Part shown: piece after piece, positions 1 to 11,530 of the stretch | Layout: each line of letters starts with the position of its first letter | How positions within the stretch are numbered: position 1 is the stretch's first letter | DNA from: Cephalotus follicularis | Taxonomy: Eukaryota; Streptophyta; Magnoliopsida; Oxalidales; Cephalotaceae | Reading direction: 5' to 3' | DNA length: 64,000 nucleotides | Assembly (NCBI GenBank): GCA_001972305.1 | Contig: BDDD01003336.1 | Coordinates: 132,008 to 196,007 of the forward strand | Made by a program: the position numbers and the translations under genes | The notes under the pieces: model-generated | What the model saw: the letters and a program-made list of their open reading frames with translations, nothing else | Told to the model about the DNA's origin: nothing | Databases searched by the model: none

Positions 1-3000
1 CTGTGGAGGCAATTGAACTAGAGCACTTTCAAGGGCATAGGGAGATGCACCAGCGACTACCCCCTGCTTAAAAGGCAGTGCTCTTGCAGCTTGTAAGCAG
101 AGCTCTATCCATTGATGGATTAGTGGAGACGGCTCCCTGACTCGCCCCCCAATTTGGTTTGTGTTAAGTCTAGATTCGGCAGGAATTACCTGCAAAAAGA
201 ATATAACTTAATATCTAAAAGAAGACACTATATGCTAATTCACAGTGTAAATCGATCCTGATGAGTACTCATGAAGATTTTCAGTGCGAAGGCAGAGATC
301 TGAATTAAAGTTGCATTACTCATTAATATTGTTTTGGAACTTCTCCATGGTATTGCTTAGTAACTTTACTAAGTTATTCTGTTTAAAGATCAGGAACAGA
401 TGGAGACAGCAAAGTGAATGACAATTTCAATAACATAATGTCTTACATACCCATAGATCAGCCCATAAGCTAGATCCAGACTTGGGAACAATCACGGTGA
501 CATCTGACATACGTTTGACAAGAGGAAGAACGTCGCTGCTCCAACCAACAGCAACCCATACGTCTCCTACTCCAAATGCTTTTAGATAGTGCACACTGTC
601 AAACAGTCGAACCTATATATAGCCAATGGATTCTTATGTAACATTATCGTTATAGGTAATATACAAAATTTCGGTTAGCTTTCAATGAGACAGAATGAGT
701 ACACAACATCTTGCTCTTCGATATATTTAAATACCCCACATTTAGTATTTGACAAATGCTGAACACTATCAGGAAAGCCATTAATCTTTTCTATGTTACT
801 AAATCTGGGTTAGAACAATCAAATGCTTAACTCAAATCTGGACAGAATGCAATTTGAATCAACAGCTTAACTACATAGATAGTACAACTTATCAAGTAAC
901 TTTTTTTTTTTTTTGGAACTGGTTTGGTTAAATAGAAAGAACTATACAGGTTACAAAAAAAGGAGCAGTAGCTTGTTTACAAAAAGGACAAGCACACTCC
1001 TAAACCAAAAGCCAATACATGCCCTGCTGGGATCAGCAAAACTCAAGCAAAGAGTATACAAAAACAAGAGCCTAAATCATTAACATTAGATCAACACAAT
1101 TTTTCAAGAAACTTTATGATTAAGAAAAATTAAAATACATCACTTCAACAAGCATTTTACTTAAAAATCCAATGAATTCCCTCAAACTCAATTTAGTGGT
1201 TCCTAACTGCAACAATTTTTCATCTTCACTACAGCAACCCATATCCTTATCTGTTTATTTACATTCTCAAGCCCATCCGAGTAAGATGTAGAATTAGGAA
1301 ATGGAGGGAAGTCTGCTTTACTGGATAGATACATCACAAAATTATCTGTTCCCAGTGCAATTAACTTTTAGATCGCCTTGGTTAAAGCCAAGAACTATTT
1401 CATGTCTCATAGTGTCACCTCTTAGAGCCCCTATTACCAATTAAGAATGCAACTATCACTGTTTCACACCTATTGTCAGCAGAGCATCAGAGGCACTGAC
1501 TCACTTTACGTTTCTATCAATACCTGCTTTCGAAGTATATCCAGATTCTGCTGGACAGCATTCCTCCCACCAGCAACTTGCAACTCAATGTTCTTCGTGT
1601 TGTATGATGTCCCCATGTACTTCAAAACTGCACCGACAACCTCTCTAGGAGAATTGACCATTGCAATTCTCCCTGCAAGCTCAGGACGCCAAAGATCCTC
1701 CCAGTCCTGCAATTAGTCGAGTTATAAGAAAATAAATAGGGATCTATACAAGGAAGATCTGATAAAATACTATACACAGAAAATATATAACCATAAGATT
1801 AGAAATAGATGTAACACCATGCTATTAGTAGGAAGTCAACTAGGTTTTGATAGATGGATATGAATAGCACATTACAGGTTTGAAAGAAAATCACCTCAAT
1901 AGGAGCCAACTTATGCTTTTGAAATTTTCTTTGCTTGTATGCTATCACCATGGTGCCCCATCGGTATGGTGCAGCCCATATTTCACCTTGAGGATCCAAT
2001 TCCCCAGCACAATTCCTGCGTAGATATACCTGAGGATTTATGAGTGGAAGTGAACCAATGCTATCACAAAAATTCCCCATATAACTATTAGATATTACAG
2101 ACCCTTTATGAAATTTAAACTTAGACAAATGCGGAAGATACTAAATCATACACAAACTTTCCATTTCTCTTCTCTAATCTTTGATCTTACGCTATAATTC
2201 CTCCCATGGGACATTTTGAATATTGTCTGGTTGACTCAAGAAACAATGTTTATCTCTGTGAAGTTTTTCCACAGAGGTTGAGTTCAGCTCATGGGACTTC
2301 AAATCAGAATTTTTAATTCTGGAGAACTGCAATAAGATTTTTTTCGGTTGTTCATCTAACATAACATATGTGGACAGACAACTGAGTCCCCTGAAACTTA
2401 GAATTTGAACGCCCGAGATGACAAAGAAAGAAATAAATAAAGACAACATTTGACAGTTAATAAATTTTGACCCCAAATAACCTTTGTTACAAGGGTACAT
2501 TTTGTTTGATACAAATTGTGGTATATCATATTTCTCTTAATTTCAAATTCAAAAAGACATAAAATGATGAATTGTTAAACTTACCTTCCATTTGTGACTC
2601 AAGCTATTAAACCAATCCTGGTTTTCGACTCCACGTATAGGCTCAATCAAAGCCTTGCTAATTGCATAATTGAGCCAAGAATCACCCACACTAACAAGAT
2701 CAGTTGCTACTGCAGATTTACGCGATACTTTCCCTTTGCTCAAGGGCATATATAGATCAGAAAAGATGTCTTCAAGTCTTCCATAGAGCCGCGAACGAAA
2801 CTGTACTCTCTTTCCTTGAGTTTGGATGAAATCCTACAAACTCAAAAGATATTAAAAAAATGAATAGAAATAGAAAAGAAAATATGGCACAAATGAACAG
2901 ACCTTAGTCCATGAAGGAGGTATGGAGCCTCGCAAAGTAGCAATTGTTAAAGGGACGGATAAGGCATATGTTTTAGACTTGCAGGTTTCGAATTCAGCAT

Positions 3001-3469
3001 TCAACTTGTCATCCTCTACAACATAGTTACCTGCGAGTTTCAGCTATTCAATTTAGTACTTTGAGCTAATACATAAACTAAACAATCGGTTAGGATTTTG
3101 ACTATATGATTAAGAGCTAATATAATACAATATTTATAAAAATAAAAAATAAAAAAAGAGGAAGAGGAAGAAACGGTAGCCTTGAAAAAGATTGAGTGAG
3201 TGAGAATGGGGAGAGATAGGAGGCGGCAAGTGAGAGGGAGAAGCAGAGGAAGCTCGAGCACTGAAGCCGAAGCCGAGGAGTACGATAATAGAGACGACAG
3301 AGAGGTTGTTGAGAGGTTGTTGGTGTGGTGGTGGTGGCGGGGGTTGGAGAGTGAGAGAGCGTCTAATTAGAGGCGGAGAGTTGTTAGGGTTTGGAGATTG
3401 GTGGTGGTGGAATAGATGGAGACACTCAGAGTTGTAGTACCTGTATGGTAACATTGCCGATATTGACAT
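1..3469 (-). CDS. Putrescine/spermidine-binding periplasmic-protein-like protein, multi-exon host gene, 3' end off the window
   Basis: Seven exons can be joined in frame with GT-AG borders on the minus strand: 3469-3175, 3030-2903, 2833-2585, 2029-1895, 1706-1524, 612-451 and 189-1. Together they encode about 447 residues, and the last exon reaches the window edge. The product resembles plant proteins related to bacterial PotD/PotF polyamine-binding (type 2 periplasmic binding) proteins. Recognisable segments are SVGDSWLNYAISKALIEPI in exon 3, IWAAPYRWGTMVIAYK in exon 4, DWEDLWRPELAGRIAMVNSP in exon 5 and VWVAVGWSSDVLP in exon 6. These are the ligand-binding lobe segments of this fold. Exon 1 is Ser/His/Pro-rich and then has a hydrophobic stretch (about residues 54-69) followed by SARASSA. 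This resembles a bipartite chloroplast/thylakoid targeting sequence (inference). A second ATG lies five codons downstream. The large gap 613-1523 is an intron. Polyamine binding is inferred from family resemblance and is not certain. Confidence 0.85.
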
Positions 3470-3560
3470 TTTCTAATCTGTTTTTTTTGGTTTCATACAC
3501 AACAATCACAATTCACACACAGATAGATATATGTATAGAGAGGAGAGAGTCCTCTGCAAT
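3470..3560 (-). promoter_or_regulatory. Putative 5' UTR / core promoter of the polyamine-binding-like gene
   Basis: Read on the minus strand, the 90 bases upstream of the ATG at 3469 are pyrimidine-rich (CTCTCTCCTCTCTATACATAT), as is common in plant 5' leaders. They include a TATA-like CTATACATATATC around 3522-3537. No other regulatory element can be named. The call rests on position and composition only. Confidence 0.3.
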
Positions 3561-3959
3561 TTCAGTCTCTGCAATGCTCAATGCTTTTGGCCGTTGTAAC
3601 AACATATTTTCTAGAGATGGGGATTCGGTGGTCCGGCCCAATCCTTTGATCGTACTGTTGGGAAGTACGCCCGAACGGACTGTCGGGAAAATAAGCCGTT
3701 AGCGGTCCGATCCGGTCCCCTTTTTTAATTTGGCTTTCAAGTATTGTTCATGCTTGAATCGTACTTATATTCCGGTTAATTTCATGTAATCGTTTACTGG
3801 ATTTCGTTTGGAGTTCGTCGGACGAAAAGTCGAATAAGAAAAATGTCTGTAAAACTTGTTTGTTATTCAATTTCACAAACTGAATAATTATATTTTACAG
3901 TTATGATACATACTCAAAATATAATTAAATGAGCATACTAATTAAACGAATTGAATAAT
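3561..3959. other. Intergenic, no gene seen
   Basis: No coding potential and no recognisable element on either strand. The stretch contains an imperfect GGTCCGGCCC / GGTCCGATCCGG doublet (about 3630-3720) and AT-rich sequence. The left end of the neighbouring LTR relic may lie in here but could not be fixed. Confidence 0.4.
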
Positions 3960-4926
3960 GAGGTATAAGGAAAAAATACGGATAATGTTATTAATCATCT
4001 GCAATATGAAACACTCAGATAATCTCAAAGGATAGAGCTTAGAAGCTTTTTAGAACACTATGAAGCACTTTGAGCTTTTTACACACTAGAATGCCTGAAT
4101 TTGATATTTCTCTTGATGTTGTGTAATTCTTGTTTAATTGATGTAGTTCAGTATTTACTTCTGAGGTTTCAGTCTTCCATTTATAGGCAGAAAAGATTTG
4201 TAGCTGTTGCATAATTCATGGAAGCTTTTGATTAATAAATGTGTAGTTGCAATCTTTGAATATTGTCTCTGCTGACATAAAGACGTTGATGTCTTTGTAA
4301 AGGCGTCGATGTCTTTGATCGTTGATAGCCGTTGGAAGTGCGCGTACTAGCTGTTCCATGTTTCCCGGGTCAAACCATTTAAAAAGACGTCGATGTCTTT
4401 TTAAAGGCGTCGATGTCATTTCTGGGAAATCTCCAGGTATTGAAACTTTGAGCATCACATCGACTTCTTATGTAGGGGTCGATGTATTTTCTGGGAAATG
4501 CAGGTAGGTCTAGAAAGGCGTCGATGTCTATGGAAAGGCGTCGATGTCTTTCTTACTGACGTCGATGTCTTTGCATGTAGGGATCGATGTCTTCAATTGC
4601 AAATTTGAACAATAGCTTCTGTCACTAAAGACGTCGATGTCTTCTTGAAAGGGATCGATGTCTTTCTGTACGGACGTCGATGTCATTTCTGGAAGGACGA
4701 TGTCTTCATTATAATTTGATCTTGCACTAAAGACGTCGATGTCTTCTTTAAAGGGATCGATGTCTTTCTGTACGGACGTCGATGTCATTTCTTGAGGGTC
4801 GATGTCTTCTTCTGCAGATGAGTGTTTGCCTTGGTATTGAACTTTGTAATTTCTTGCACATCAAGTAAACTTGTCAAATGCAAATATGTTATCATCAAAA
4901 CAAGGATTGGGACTAAATCGTCAACA
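3960..4926 (-). mobile_element. Copia-type LTR relic (solo or truncated)
   Basis: The right end (about 4850-4926, ending GTCAACA) matches the LTR terminus of Copia-1 at 6859 and 49066 and of the fragment ending at 37323. All share AATATGTTATCATCAAAA, then GGATTG, then GTCAACA. On the minus strand it starts TGTTGACG. A TATA-like CTGCCTATAAATGG reads on the minus strand near 4178-4192, matching the TATA position in the Copia-1 LTRs. The left boundary is uncertain and no target duplication was found, so it may be truncated. It carries a dense palindrome cluster (4270-4810). Confidence 0.55.
4270..4810. repeat. Cluster of TCGA-centred palindromic words (GACGTCGATGTC type)
   Basis: About 17 copies of RRCGTCGATGTCTTT-like words lie in 540 bases, often as AAAGRCGTCGAYGTCTTT, separated by about 5-50 bases of unrelated sequence. 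It is the densest such cluster in the window. Copies differ mainly at CpG positions. Spacing is irregular, so this is not a simple tandem repeat. Confidence 0.85.
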
Positions 4927-5117
4927 TGGAGTATTACATTGAACAACTTCAAATAATCAAATAATGAAGTTACAAGTGCTAAGAATGAAAATTTTGATTT
5001 TTTATTTATTTAGTCGTTCACAGTTTATACTTTTGAGGGTCACAAGTGTACAAAGTTTTTTTTAAGTTGGTCACAGTTTATACTCTTGTGGGTCAAGAGT
5101 TCTTCATGCTTTTGGTT
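4927..5117. other. No gene seen; probably hAT 3' flank
   Basis: AT-rich, with two similar sub-repeats (GTTCACAGTTTATACTTTTGAGGGTCA at about 5013-5041 and a matching CACAGTTTATACTCTTGTGGGTCA at about 5070-5094). It lies just beyond the hAT C-terminal coding piece and may contain the hAT terminal inverted repeat, which I could not identify. Confidence 0.3.
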
Positions 5118-5638
5118 TCATTCATCATTTTTGGTGTCCTGGTCCATTAATTGCGCTATGCGAGCGTCTTGAGAAATCCAATTTTTGAGACAAACACAAA
5201 GCTCCAGTGACTTGAGACTGAGGTTGCTGCGTCGATCGTCAAGGACTGTACAGCTCGCTAAGAAGGCAGACTTTGAAGTAATTGTTGAAACTTGAGAAGT
5301 TAACAAGTCTCTAGCCATTGTGGAAAGAACTGGATATTGCAAAGATCGTGTCTTCCACCAGTCTAACATATCAATGTCATCCACATCTTCGATTATCATG
5401 TAGTGTGACGCAGCAGTTCCCTCGGATACCGTTGCAATTCATTATTTATTGACCTAGAATTAGAAGAGCTCCTTGACGCATTTGGTAAACTGTCCCAAGC
5501 GGACATTATGAATGAAGAAATGCTCTTGCCTTTTCTCTTACATGGAGAATGAGCATGAATTTATTGTTGTAATCCTACATTGTTAGTCTTCTTAACACAT
5601 ATCTCGAACATCTGTGTTAGGTGTCCAAGTATACTGTT
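5118..5638 (-). pseudogene. hAT transposase, C-terminal piece with dimerisation domain
   Basis: The reading frame ending at 5118 carries the hAT C-terminal dimerisation signature: DIDMLDWWKTRSLQYPVLS, then MARDLL, STITSKSAF, RSNLSLKSLELCVCLKNW. Just upstream, in a shifted frame (about 5400-5500), is NNELQRYPRE, corresponding to the SELDxYL segment of plant BED-hAT transposases. At least one frameshift and stop separate them. This piece continues the hAT fragment at 49067-49952: removing Copia-1 (5639-49066) brings the two together. The domain normally mediates transposase dimerisation; this copy is dead. Confidence 0.85.
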
Positions 5639-6859
5639 TGAAATAACTACAAGAGAGGAGGTGAATTGTAGTATGTATAAAGTTATGAACTTTTTCGATT
5701 TATAATAACAGTATAAAGCAAAAACAACAATTCTAATATAAAAATAACTATAAGTAAAGAAAGATAGTTTAGAAATTACAAACACAGTTTTAGAGTGGTT
5801 CGGCTAAACTCTTGCCTATGTCCATTTTTCCCAAGACCTCCTTAAGATTCCACTAGTATTCACTCTTGAATACAAACTCCGAATATCTTTACAGGAGCAA
5901 TTCGGTGCACCTTACAACTTTCATGATTGAACTCCATCACATACACTTTGAGTTCACTCCCCTTTATAGTCGAAGTAATAAAAAGTTGTTTGGTGATATA
6001 GTATAACCTCTATAAGGTCGGATATTGACTGATTACGCTTACTTTACAACAACTCAAGATAAAATAATAACATTTGCTAAATAATATGAAGCTCTTGAAA
6101 GAAATTTGATGACCAAGTGTTGTAGTGTTGATTGTTGTTGATTTGTGTGTTTTTCCAACTCATTCAAGCCTCCTATTTATAGTGTTCATCATAAAATATA
6201 CGTTGGAGACATTTGAAAGCCATTGGAGACTTTTTGGAAAACTTTGACTTTAATTCAGCGTTGATAAGATTGAGCTAATCGCAATCCCCTTATCAAAGCG
6301 TCGACGCTTAGATGTTACCGTTATGCCTTAATTTGAATCTCCCCGTCTAAAGCTTCATCGGTTTGGCAACTTCAACTCTGAGCTTAGTAAGGCACTACCG
6401 CTTAAAATAAAGCATCGTCGGTTTGTGCGTTATTCAGTCTTGATTTCTTAACCGTTGAAACTTAGTGTACCTTGTCATCGCTTTGCACAATTCGCTGACG
6501 GTTTCCTTTAAGCGTCGCCGCTTCAAATGTTTGAGCAACTTCGTGAATTCATTGTATCAAAGCACTGGCATGGCCTTCTTAACAGTTGGAGCTTTTTGGC
6601 TCTAAGTGAGGACGGTGTTGAGCTAAGCGTCGCCGCTTTAGACATATTAGCTTAGACCAAGTTGATTAACTGCTGACGCTTTATATTTGCCTTTCGACTG
6701 TTTGTGCCTAAGTGTTGACGGTAACATTGTAACTGTTGATGCTTTATCCTGTTTTGTCTGGAAATCCATCTTTGTCTCTAACAACTTACACATAAAGTGA
6801 AAATAATTAGATGTAAATATGTTATCATCAAAATTAGGATTGAGACAAAAATGTCAACA
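5639..6859 (-). repeat. Copia-1 3' LTR
   Basis: Matches 47901-49066 over its length (TGAAATAACTAC at the left end, GTCAACA at the right). About 50 bases near its left end (about 5650-5700) are missing from the other LTR. A minus-strand TATA-like CACTATAAATAGGAGG lies at about 6168-6184. By eye it differs from its partner more than the Gypsy-1 or Gypsy-2 LTR pairs differ from each other. Confidence 0.88.
6290..6760. repeat. TCGA-word cluster in Copia-1 3' LTR
   Basis: Many AAGCGTCGACGCTT-like and GACGGTTT-like words, for example AAAGCGTCGACGCTTA (6296-6311), TTAAGCGTCGCCGCTT (6508-6523) and TAAGCGTCGCCGCTTT (6624-6639). Several central TCGA cores have decayed to TCGC, TTGA or TGAC. Read on the minus strand, the cluster occupies roughly bases 100-570 of the LTR, between its start and the TATA-like site. 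Confidence 0.75.
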
Positions 6860-6873
6860 ATCTCCCTCTTTTT
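6860..6873 (-). other. Copia-1 polypurine tract
   Basis: Read on the minus strand, AAAAAGAGGGAGAT ends directly at the 3' LTR start (TGTTGAC), the expected position of the plus-strand primer. Confidence 0.75.
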
Positions 6874-7324
6874 GATGATGACATAAATTTGCTACATATG
6901 AGCACAAAAGCATAAGTTGAGATATAAAGCATAAGAGCATAATTTAAGACATAATTAAATATGAAGTCAAATAAGAATAATAGATACTCTCTACTCTCCC
7001 CCTTAGCCTTTGCTTCCCTTTTGCTAACAACATATATCATCAAATAAGAAATCAAATAATAGTAAGAGATACCAATGAAATAATAGTAAGAGATACCCAT
7101 TTTGCTCCCCCTCAACTTGTGCATAACATATTCTTCCCCTTTTTGTGTAGCATCAAAAAGTTGAGTAGAACAAAATAAATTAAAACATCAATTGACTTAA
7201 CCATTAATCATTAAATATCTATTAAACATAAAATGAACTTTAACAAAGCGTTTTGAAACTTAAAACAAAATACAAATGCAATACAAGGATTAATAAAATG
7301 ATGAATGATGTACAATGCATATGG
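6874..7324. other. Copia-1 3' untranslated spacer
   Basis: AT-rich sequence between the extra ORF and the polypurine tract. Short runs such as ACCAATGAAATAATAGTAAGAGATA are doubled (about 7050-7100). No coding potential was recognised. Confidence 0.45.
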
Positions 7325-8293
7325 TCAATTATCCATCATATCATCATCGTCATCTTTATCTCCAACATCCTCGATGTCGGTGTCTTGTCCTTCCTCTTGA
7401 TTTTCTTCTTCATTTGTTGCATCTTCTTGGCTAGACGAAGATGACATATCCTCATCTCCAATAAATCCTCTTTCAACAAGCTTCCTTTCTAGCCTTCTTT
7501 GTCTTCTCTTAATACCTTGAATAGCTTGAATAATCTTCTAAAATGAATCTTGAGTAAGAATTGGACTATGCACAACCTCAGGAGCTACATCTTCTTGACC
7601 TTGTGCTTCTTCTCCTTCTTCTCCCTATTCTTCTTCTCCACTTACTATATCAGAATCCTTATCTTTGGGAATCCATATCCCAAGTCGCTTATGCTTCTTG
7701 AAACCCATCCTACAGAGGGATCCCTTTCTCAATTTATTAGTGTTTAGAAGTGCATGGTGCACTTCCCCATCTAGATCAACATTATAATGCATGAAAATCT
7801 TAGTCATTATATTTCCATAAGGGAGTCTTACATTCTCCCTAGTTTGCATTGCTTTCATATGGTTGAAAATAAGCAACGACACATTTATCCTCTTACAAAT
7901 AACTATATGAAACATTGTAAAAGCTTCCATATGAGTCACCTCATCAAATCCACTGGCTTTTGGTAGGATGTGAGTAGCAACCGCTTGAAGCAAGTAACGG
8001 TAATCGAGCCTAAGATTCCTTGAATAAATTTTTTCTAAGACTTGTACATTTTCTAGGAATAACAAATGTACACAATCTTCTTTATTAAATCCTTCTTCTT
8101 CAAACCAATATCTATATGACCATCCCCTAGAACCAAAATAAGGAATGTCCAATATAGAGGCTAGTGTGGAGTAATTCATCATAATATTTTATCTTTTACT
8201 CTAGTAGACAAACTAACCGAACTGCTGACATAGAAATTTGCATAAAACTCCTTTATCAAGTCTGGGTAGTGTGGAAGATTGATAGTAAATAAA
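7325..8293 (-). pseudogene. Copia-1 extra ORF (ORF3), C-terminal part
   Basis: Downstream of pol in Copia-1. The segment at 8293-8216 (minus) reads LPHYPDLIKEFYANFYVSSS, a motif I associate with the plant retrotransposon accessory protein called 'putative plant transposon protein'. Further on are RYLLQAVATHILPKASGFDE and RLPYGNIMTKIFMHYNVDLD, also typical. It ends in a strongly acidic Glu/Asp tail with stop at 7325. At least one stop near 8185 and one near 7626 break the frame. The N-terminal part is at 11531-11772; solo LTR A lies between them. Function is unknown: no envelope signature (signal peptide or transmembrane span) is evident. Confidence 0.65.
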
Positions 8294-8454
8294 TGTAATG
8301 CCCGAGATTCCTGTTCAATGTAATGTTTCAATTTTGTTGGAATATTATTATTGAATTATTGGGAATGGTTGAGTTTTCAATCCAAAAGATGCTTACAAAC
8401 CCTAAGTATGGTTTTGGAAAAGGGAATGTGCATGTCAAAGCTTAAACGACGCTG

Positions 8455-8620
8455 TTTTGGGATAAAGACATCGACGTCTTTTGTAAAGACGTCGACGCCT
8501 AAGGGAACTGAAGAACACGTGAATGCGTGGGCATGCACATCGACCTTGAGAGGAGGCTTCGACGCCTTCTTACAAAATGGAAAAGACATCGACGTCTAAA
8601 GAAAGACGTCGACGCCTTTG
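8455..8620. repeat. TCGA-word cluster 1 in LTR A
   Basis: AAAGACATCGACGTCTTTTG, AAAGACGTCGACGCCTAAGG, ACATCGACCTTGAGAGG, GGCTTCGACGCC, AAAGACATCGACGTCTAAAG and AAAGACGTCGACGCCTTTG. The cluster lies about 160-330 bases from the LTR start, upstream of the TATA-like site. Confidence 0.85.
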
Positions 8621-8944
8621 TAAAGAACATCTGTCGTGCTTTTTCGCTGGCAGAGTAACATGCAAGGGAATTTTTGGGGGCTTTACCAGATGCCTTTACA
8701 AGTGCATGGTGACGAATGGACCATGATAGGGTGTTGCCTGGCATGCTCCAAACATGTCCCTCACATGGAACATGCAAGGAATTATGCCATCCTAACATGC
8801 AACCTGCAAAAGGAAGGTTAAAGAAAACAAAAGAAATGCAGAAAGAAGGAAAGTGGGAGAGAACACGGGTGTGCCCATTAAACGTAAGGGAAAGAATGTT
8901 AGGGGGGAACCATCTGCATAAGAACAACCCTCCCCACTTCTCTC

Positions 8945-8960
8945 TCTCGTTTTAAAACAC
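8945..8960 (+). promoter_or_regulatory. TATA-like core promoter of LTR A
   Basis: TCTCGTTTTAAAACACC lies between a pyrimidine-rich tract and the presumed transcribed leader, in the position equivalent to the TATAAAAC of Gypsy-2. Weak by sequence alone. Confidence 0.35.
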
Positions 8961-9369
8961 CAGAAGGAAGAGAGGAAAGAAAAACAGTGAGTGTGAGAGT
9001 CACCATTGTTGAGTTTGCTTGGAGCTTGAGATTGGAGCTCGTGGGTAGCAGTTGCTAAGGGATCTTGGAGCTGCTGTGGCCAGAACCTGGGAACTCAAAG
9101 AGGTGGACCTTCCAGTCCCTAACTTGGAACAATAAGGTAGGGGAAGTATATGTGTATTTTGAGTTCAAACTAATGTGTTGCCATGAATGAAATGCATGAA
9201 TTGCATGCTTGTTGGGAGTTGAACTAAATGATTGATTGATGATATGAACATCTGTAGGTGAAAACTATATATGCATGTTGATTTCTGGGTGAATTCCATG
9301 CTTGATTATGTGTGTATATGGGTTGAATATCCCTGGTTGTGAATACAACGAAAGAGACAGTGTTCTGGA

Positions 9370-9945
9370 CTCTTAGACGTCGATGCTTTTGTAATAAGCA
9401 TCGATGTCTTTATGCGATAAGGCAGTAGACGTCGACGTCTTAATTAAGCGTCGATGTCTATTTCAAACATTTGTAGAACTGCAATGTTTCTTTGGACTTC
9501 TGGACTTTATAGATTACTGGTGGATTGATGGTCTGGTTATATGCATGGACGACCTGTGGTGCGTGTTGCGCCATAGGTGGTGTGTCTGGGAAGTGAACAC
9601 ACTGATAGAAGGAGGATTCCTCCTTGAAAATGGAGATTGGACGATGTAATACCTGCTGGTACTACATAGACATCGACGTCTATGTAAGGCATCGATGCCT
9701 TTAGTTACTGTACTTTGAGTCTTGCACATAATGCGTGGATGTGTTAAGGTTCCTACCTTAAACGTCGATGCATTGTGATGAACATCGATGCCTAAGGATT
9801 TTGGCTAGAAGGCATCGACGTCTATGGGAAGACGTCGACGCAATTTGTACTGATAAAAGCACTGACCTTGAAGGTAGACCTCGACGCTTTTGGGGTAATG
9901 GACATCGACGCGTTGGGGGAAAGACGTCGACGTCTTTCCTCCTGG
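9370..9945. repeat. TCGA-word clusters 2 and 3 in LTR A
   Basis: Words such as AGACGTCGATGCTTTTG, GACGTCGACGTCTTAATT, AGACATCGACGTCTATG, GCATCGATGCCTTT, GAAGACGTCGACGC and AAAGACGTCGACGTCTTTC lie at 9375-9455 and 9665-9940. They fall inside the intron-like segment. Confidence 0.85.
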
Positions 9946-10479
9946 TTTGTACAGTTGACCCAATTTGGGATCGTTGGCTCCGGAACAACTCTAGAGATGA
10001 CTCTAGGCATGTTTGAGCATATGGTTGCATTTATTACTGTTGTAAATTTGCATTGTTGAGATACCGCATGATGTCTTAAATGTTTTAGATTTGAGAAATA
10101 TGTATATGATATGGTGTGGAAATGTATATTTCCTAATATGAACTGTACAAATGATTTCAAATGCTTGAAATTATGTATACGAAAATGTGTAACATTGTCA
10201 AGTATTTTATACATAATAAATTACTTGGAAAATGAATTGTGACGGGAATATATGGTTTCCAAAAGGATTGCGAAACGGTTTTACATAATTAAATTTATAT
10301 TATATGGACATGAGTATTTTCGAAGGATCGGAATACATTTTAATGTTTTGTTTCAAGTATTTTATACACTAAAACTATTTGAAAAGGATTGAAAAAGGGA
10401 CCCTTGTATTTTGGGCAACATATATGTAATGTTTCAAGAATTCCTACATATAGATTATTTGAAAAGGATGGTGAAATTA

Positions 10480-10810
10480 CTAAACCCTGCTGGGTGAGTA
10501 GTTAAAATGGTAAACTATGTTTTAAACGGACTGATGCTTATATGGGATGTTGGTTGCAAGTATTTCTTATATGCTAATTACTTGTGATGGTTTGTTTGGG
10601 TTACTGAGCCCTGTTGGGTAAGTAGCCAGGAATTCCACAGCTGAGCTCTGTTGGGAAGCAGTTGGAAGACCCGTATACGGTAGCCACTGAGCTCTGCTGG
10701 GCAAGTGGCTAGGGTTTCCCACGAAATGGTTACTGAGCGCTGTTGGGCAAGTAGCTAGGGACTCCCATTCGGTTACTAAACACTGTTGAGCAAGTAACCG
10801 GTTGTTGAGC
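10480..10810 (+). repeat. Degenerate GTTGGGCAAGTAGCTAGG repeats
   Basis: Six loosely spaced copies of CTGAGC-CTGTTGGGCAAGTAGC-like sequence (about 10488, 10607, 10642, 10690, 10735, 10780) inside the intron-like part of LTR A. Spacing is about 35-120 bases. Confidence 0.6.
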
Positions 10811-11530
10811 CTGGGTGTCAGCAACTTTGATCTGGCTTGATGGGTCCTTAGTGACCTGATCGTTGTATTTGGACCCTTTGGGGAAAATTTCGTACTCGTA
10901 CTTTTGTGACAACGAGTGATACTTGCTTGCGGTTATATATATTATGAGCATGTACATCCTGTATTATTTATGTACTGCATCATGAATGCATTCATATCAT
11001 GTGATTCATTATTTGACCCCAAGATGTATTTTATGCTTCGCCGAGTGAGGACAAAGGCTAACCCCCTACCGTTTCAGATTGACGGAGGAAATCGAACAGG
11101 TGCAGTCAAAGCTATTTGGGGAGCTGTTAACTGAAGGTTGTTTAAGCTGTTTTGTTTTATGATAATCCTACTCATGTTGGAGAGGATGATGTTTTGTACT
11201 TGATCATTTTGGATATTGTATTTGGAGTTTTGGAACAATGCTTGGTAGTTGGTTATATATCTGAACTTCTCCATGGGAGATGTTATGGTTTAAATGATGG
11301 TTATATCACGCTCCGTTTCTTGAGCAGTTAACAATGATGTTGTTTTGTGGTAACACGTAGTATGGGATGCGTGTTACGTTTGCTAGTTCGGCTTATTTTT
11401 GAAGGCTTCCGCAACTGATATATCTGTCCAAAAAAGGTTTAAAATTTATCGTAATATTTGATAAGCCGGACTATTTATGTTAATTTGCTACCACTTATAC
11501 GTCGTTTGGAAAACGGGGTGTGACAATAAA

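Larger units (their letters stand above)
9137..11077 (+). other. Intron-like segment in LTR A
   Basis: The donor ATAAG|GTAGGGGAAG at 9132-9146 and the acceptor CTACCGTTTCAG|ATTGACGG at 11066-11085 match the same pair at the same relative places in the Gypsy-2 LTRs. They lie downstream of a TATA-like site. Splicing is an inference and has not been shown. Confidence 0.5.
8294..11525 (+). mobile_element. Solo LTR A (Gypsy-type), inserted in Copia-1 ORF3
   Basis: Starts TGTAATGCCCGAG, ends ACGGGGTGTGACA, and is flanked by perfect ATAAA duplications (8289-8293, 11526-11530). At 3.2 kb with no gag-pol it is a solo LTR from recombination. The ends are those of the family of LTR C in the opposite orientation. 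It contains two palindrome clusters, a TATA-like site and splice-like signals, listed separately. Confidence 0.88.

Noticed and set aside
901-914. Poly-T run as a processed pseudogene tail
   Set aside because: It lies inside the 911-base intron between exons 5 and 6 of the host gene, with no coding sequence next to it.
4270-4810. CRISPR-like array
   Set aside because: Repeated words with variable spacers look array-like, but spacing is irregular, the words are palindromic and decayed, and the DNA is plant nuclear LTR sequence.
8455-9945. GTCGAC words as SalI linker or cloning artefact
   Set aside because: Too many copies with different arms, CpG-type decay, and shared positions between LTR pairs; artefacts would be uniform.
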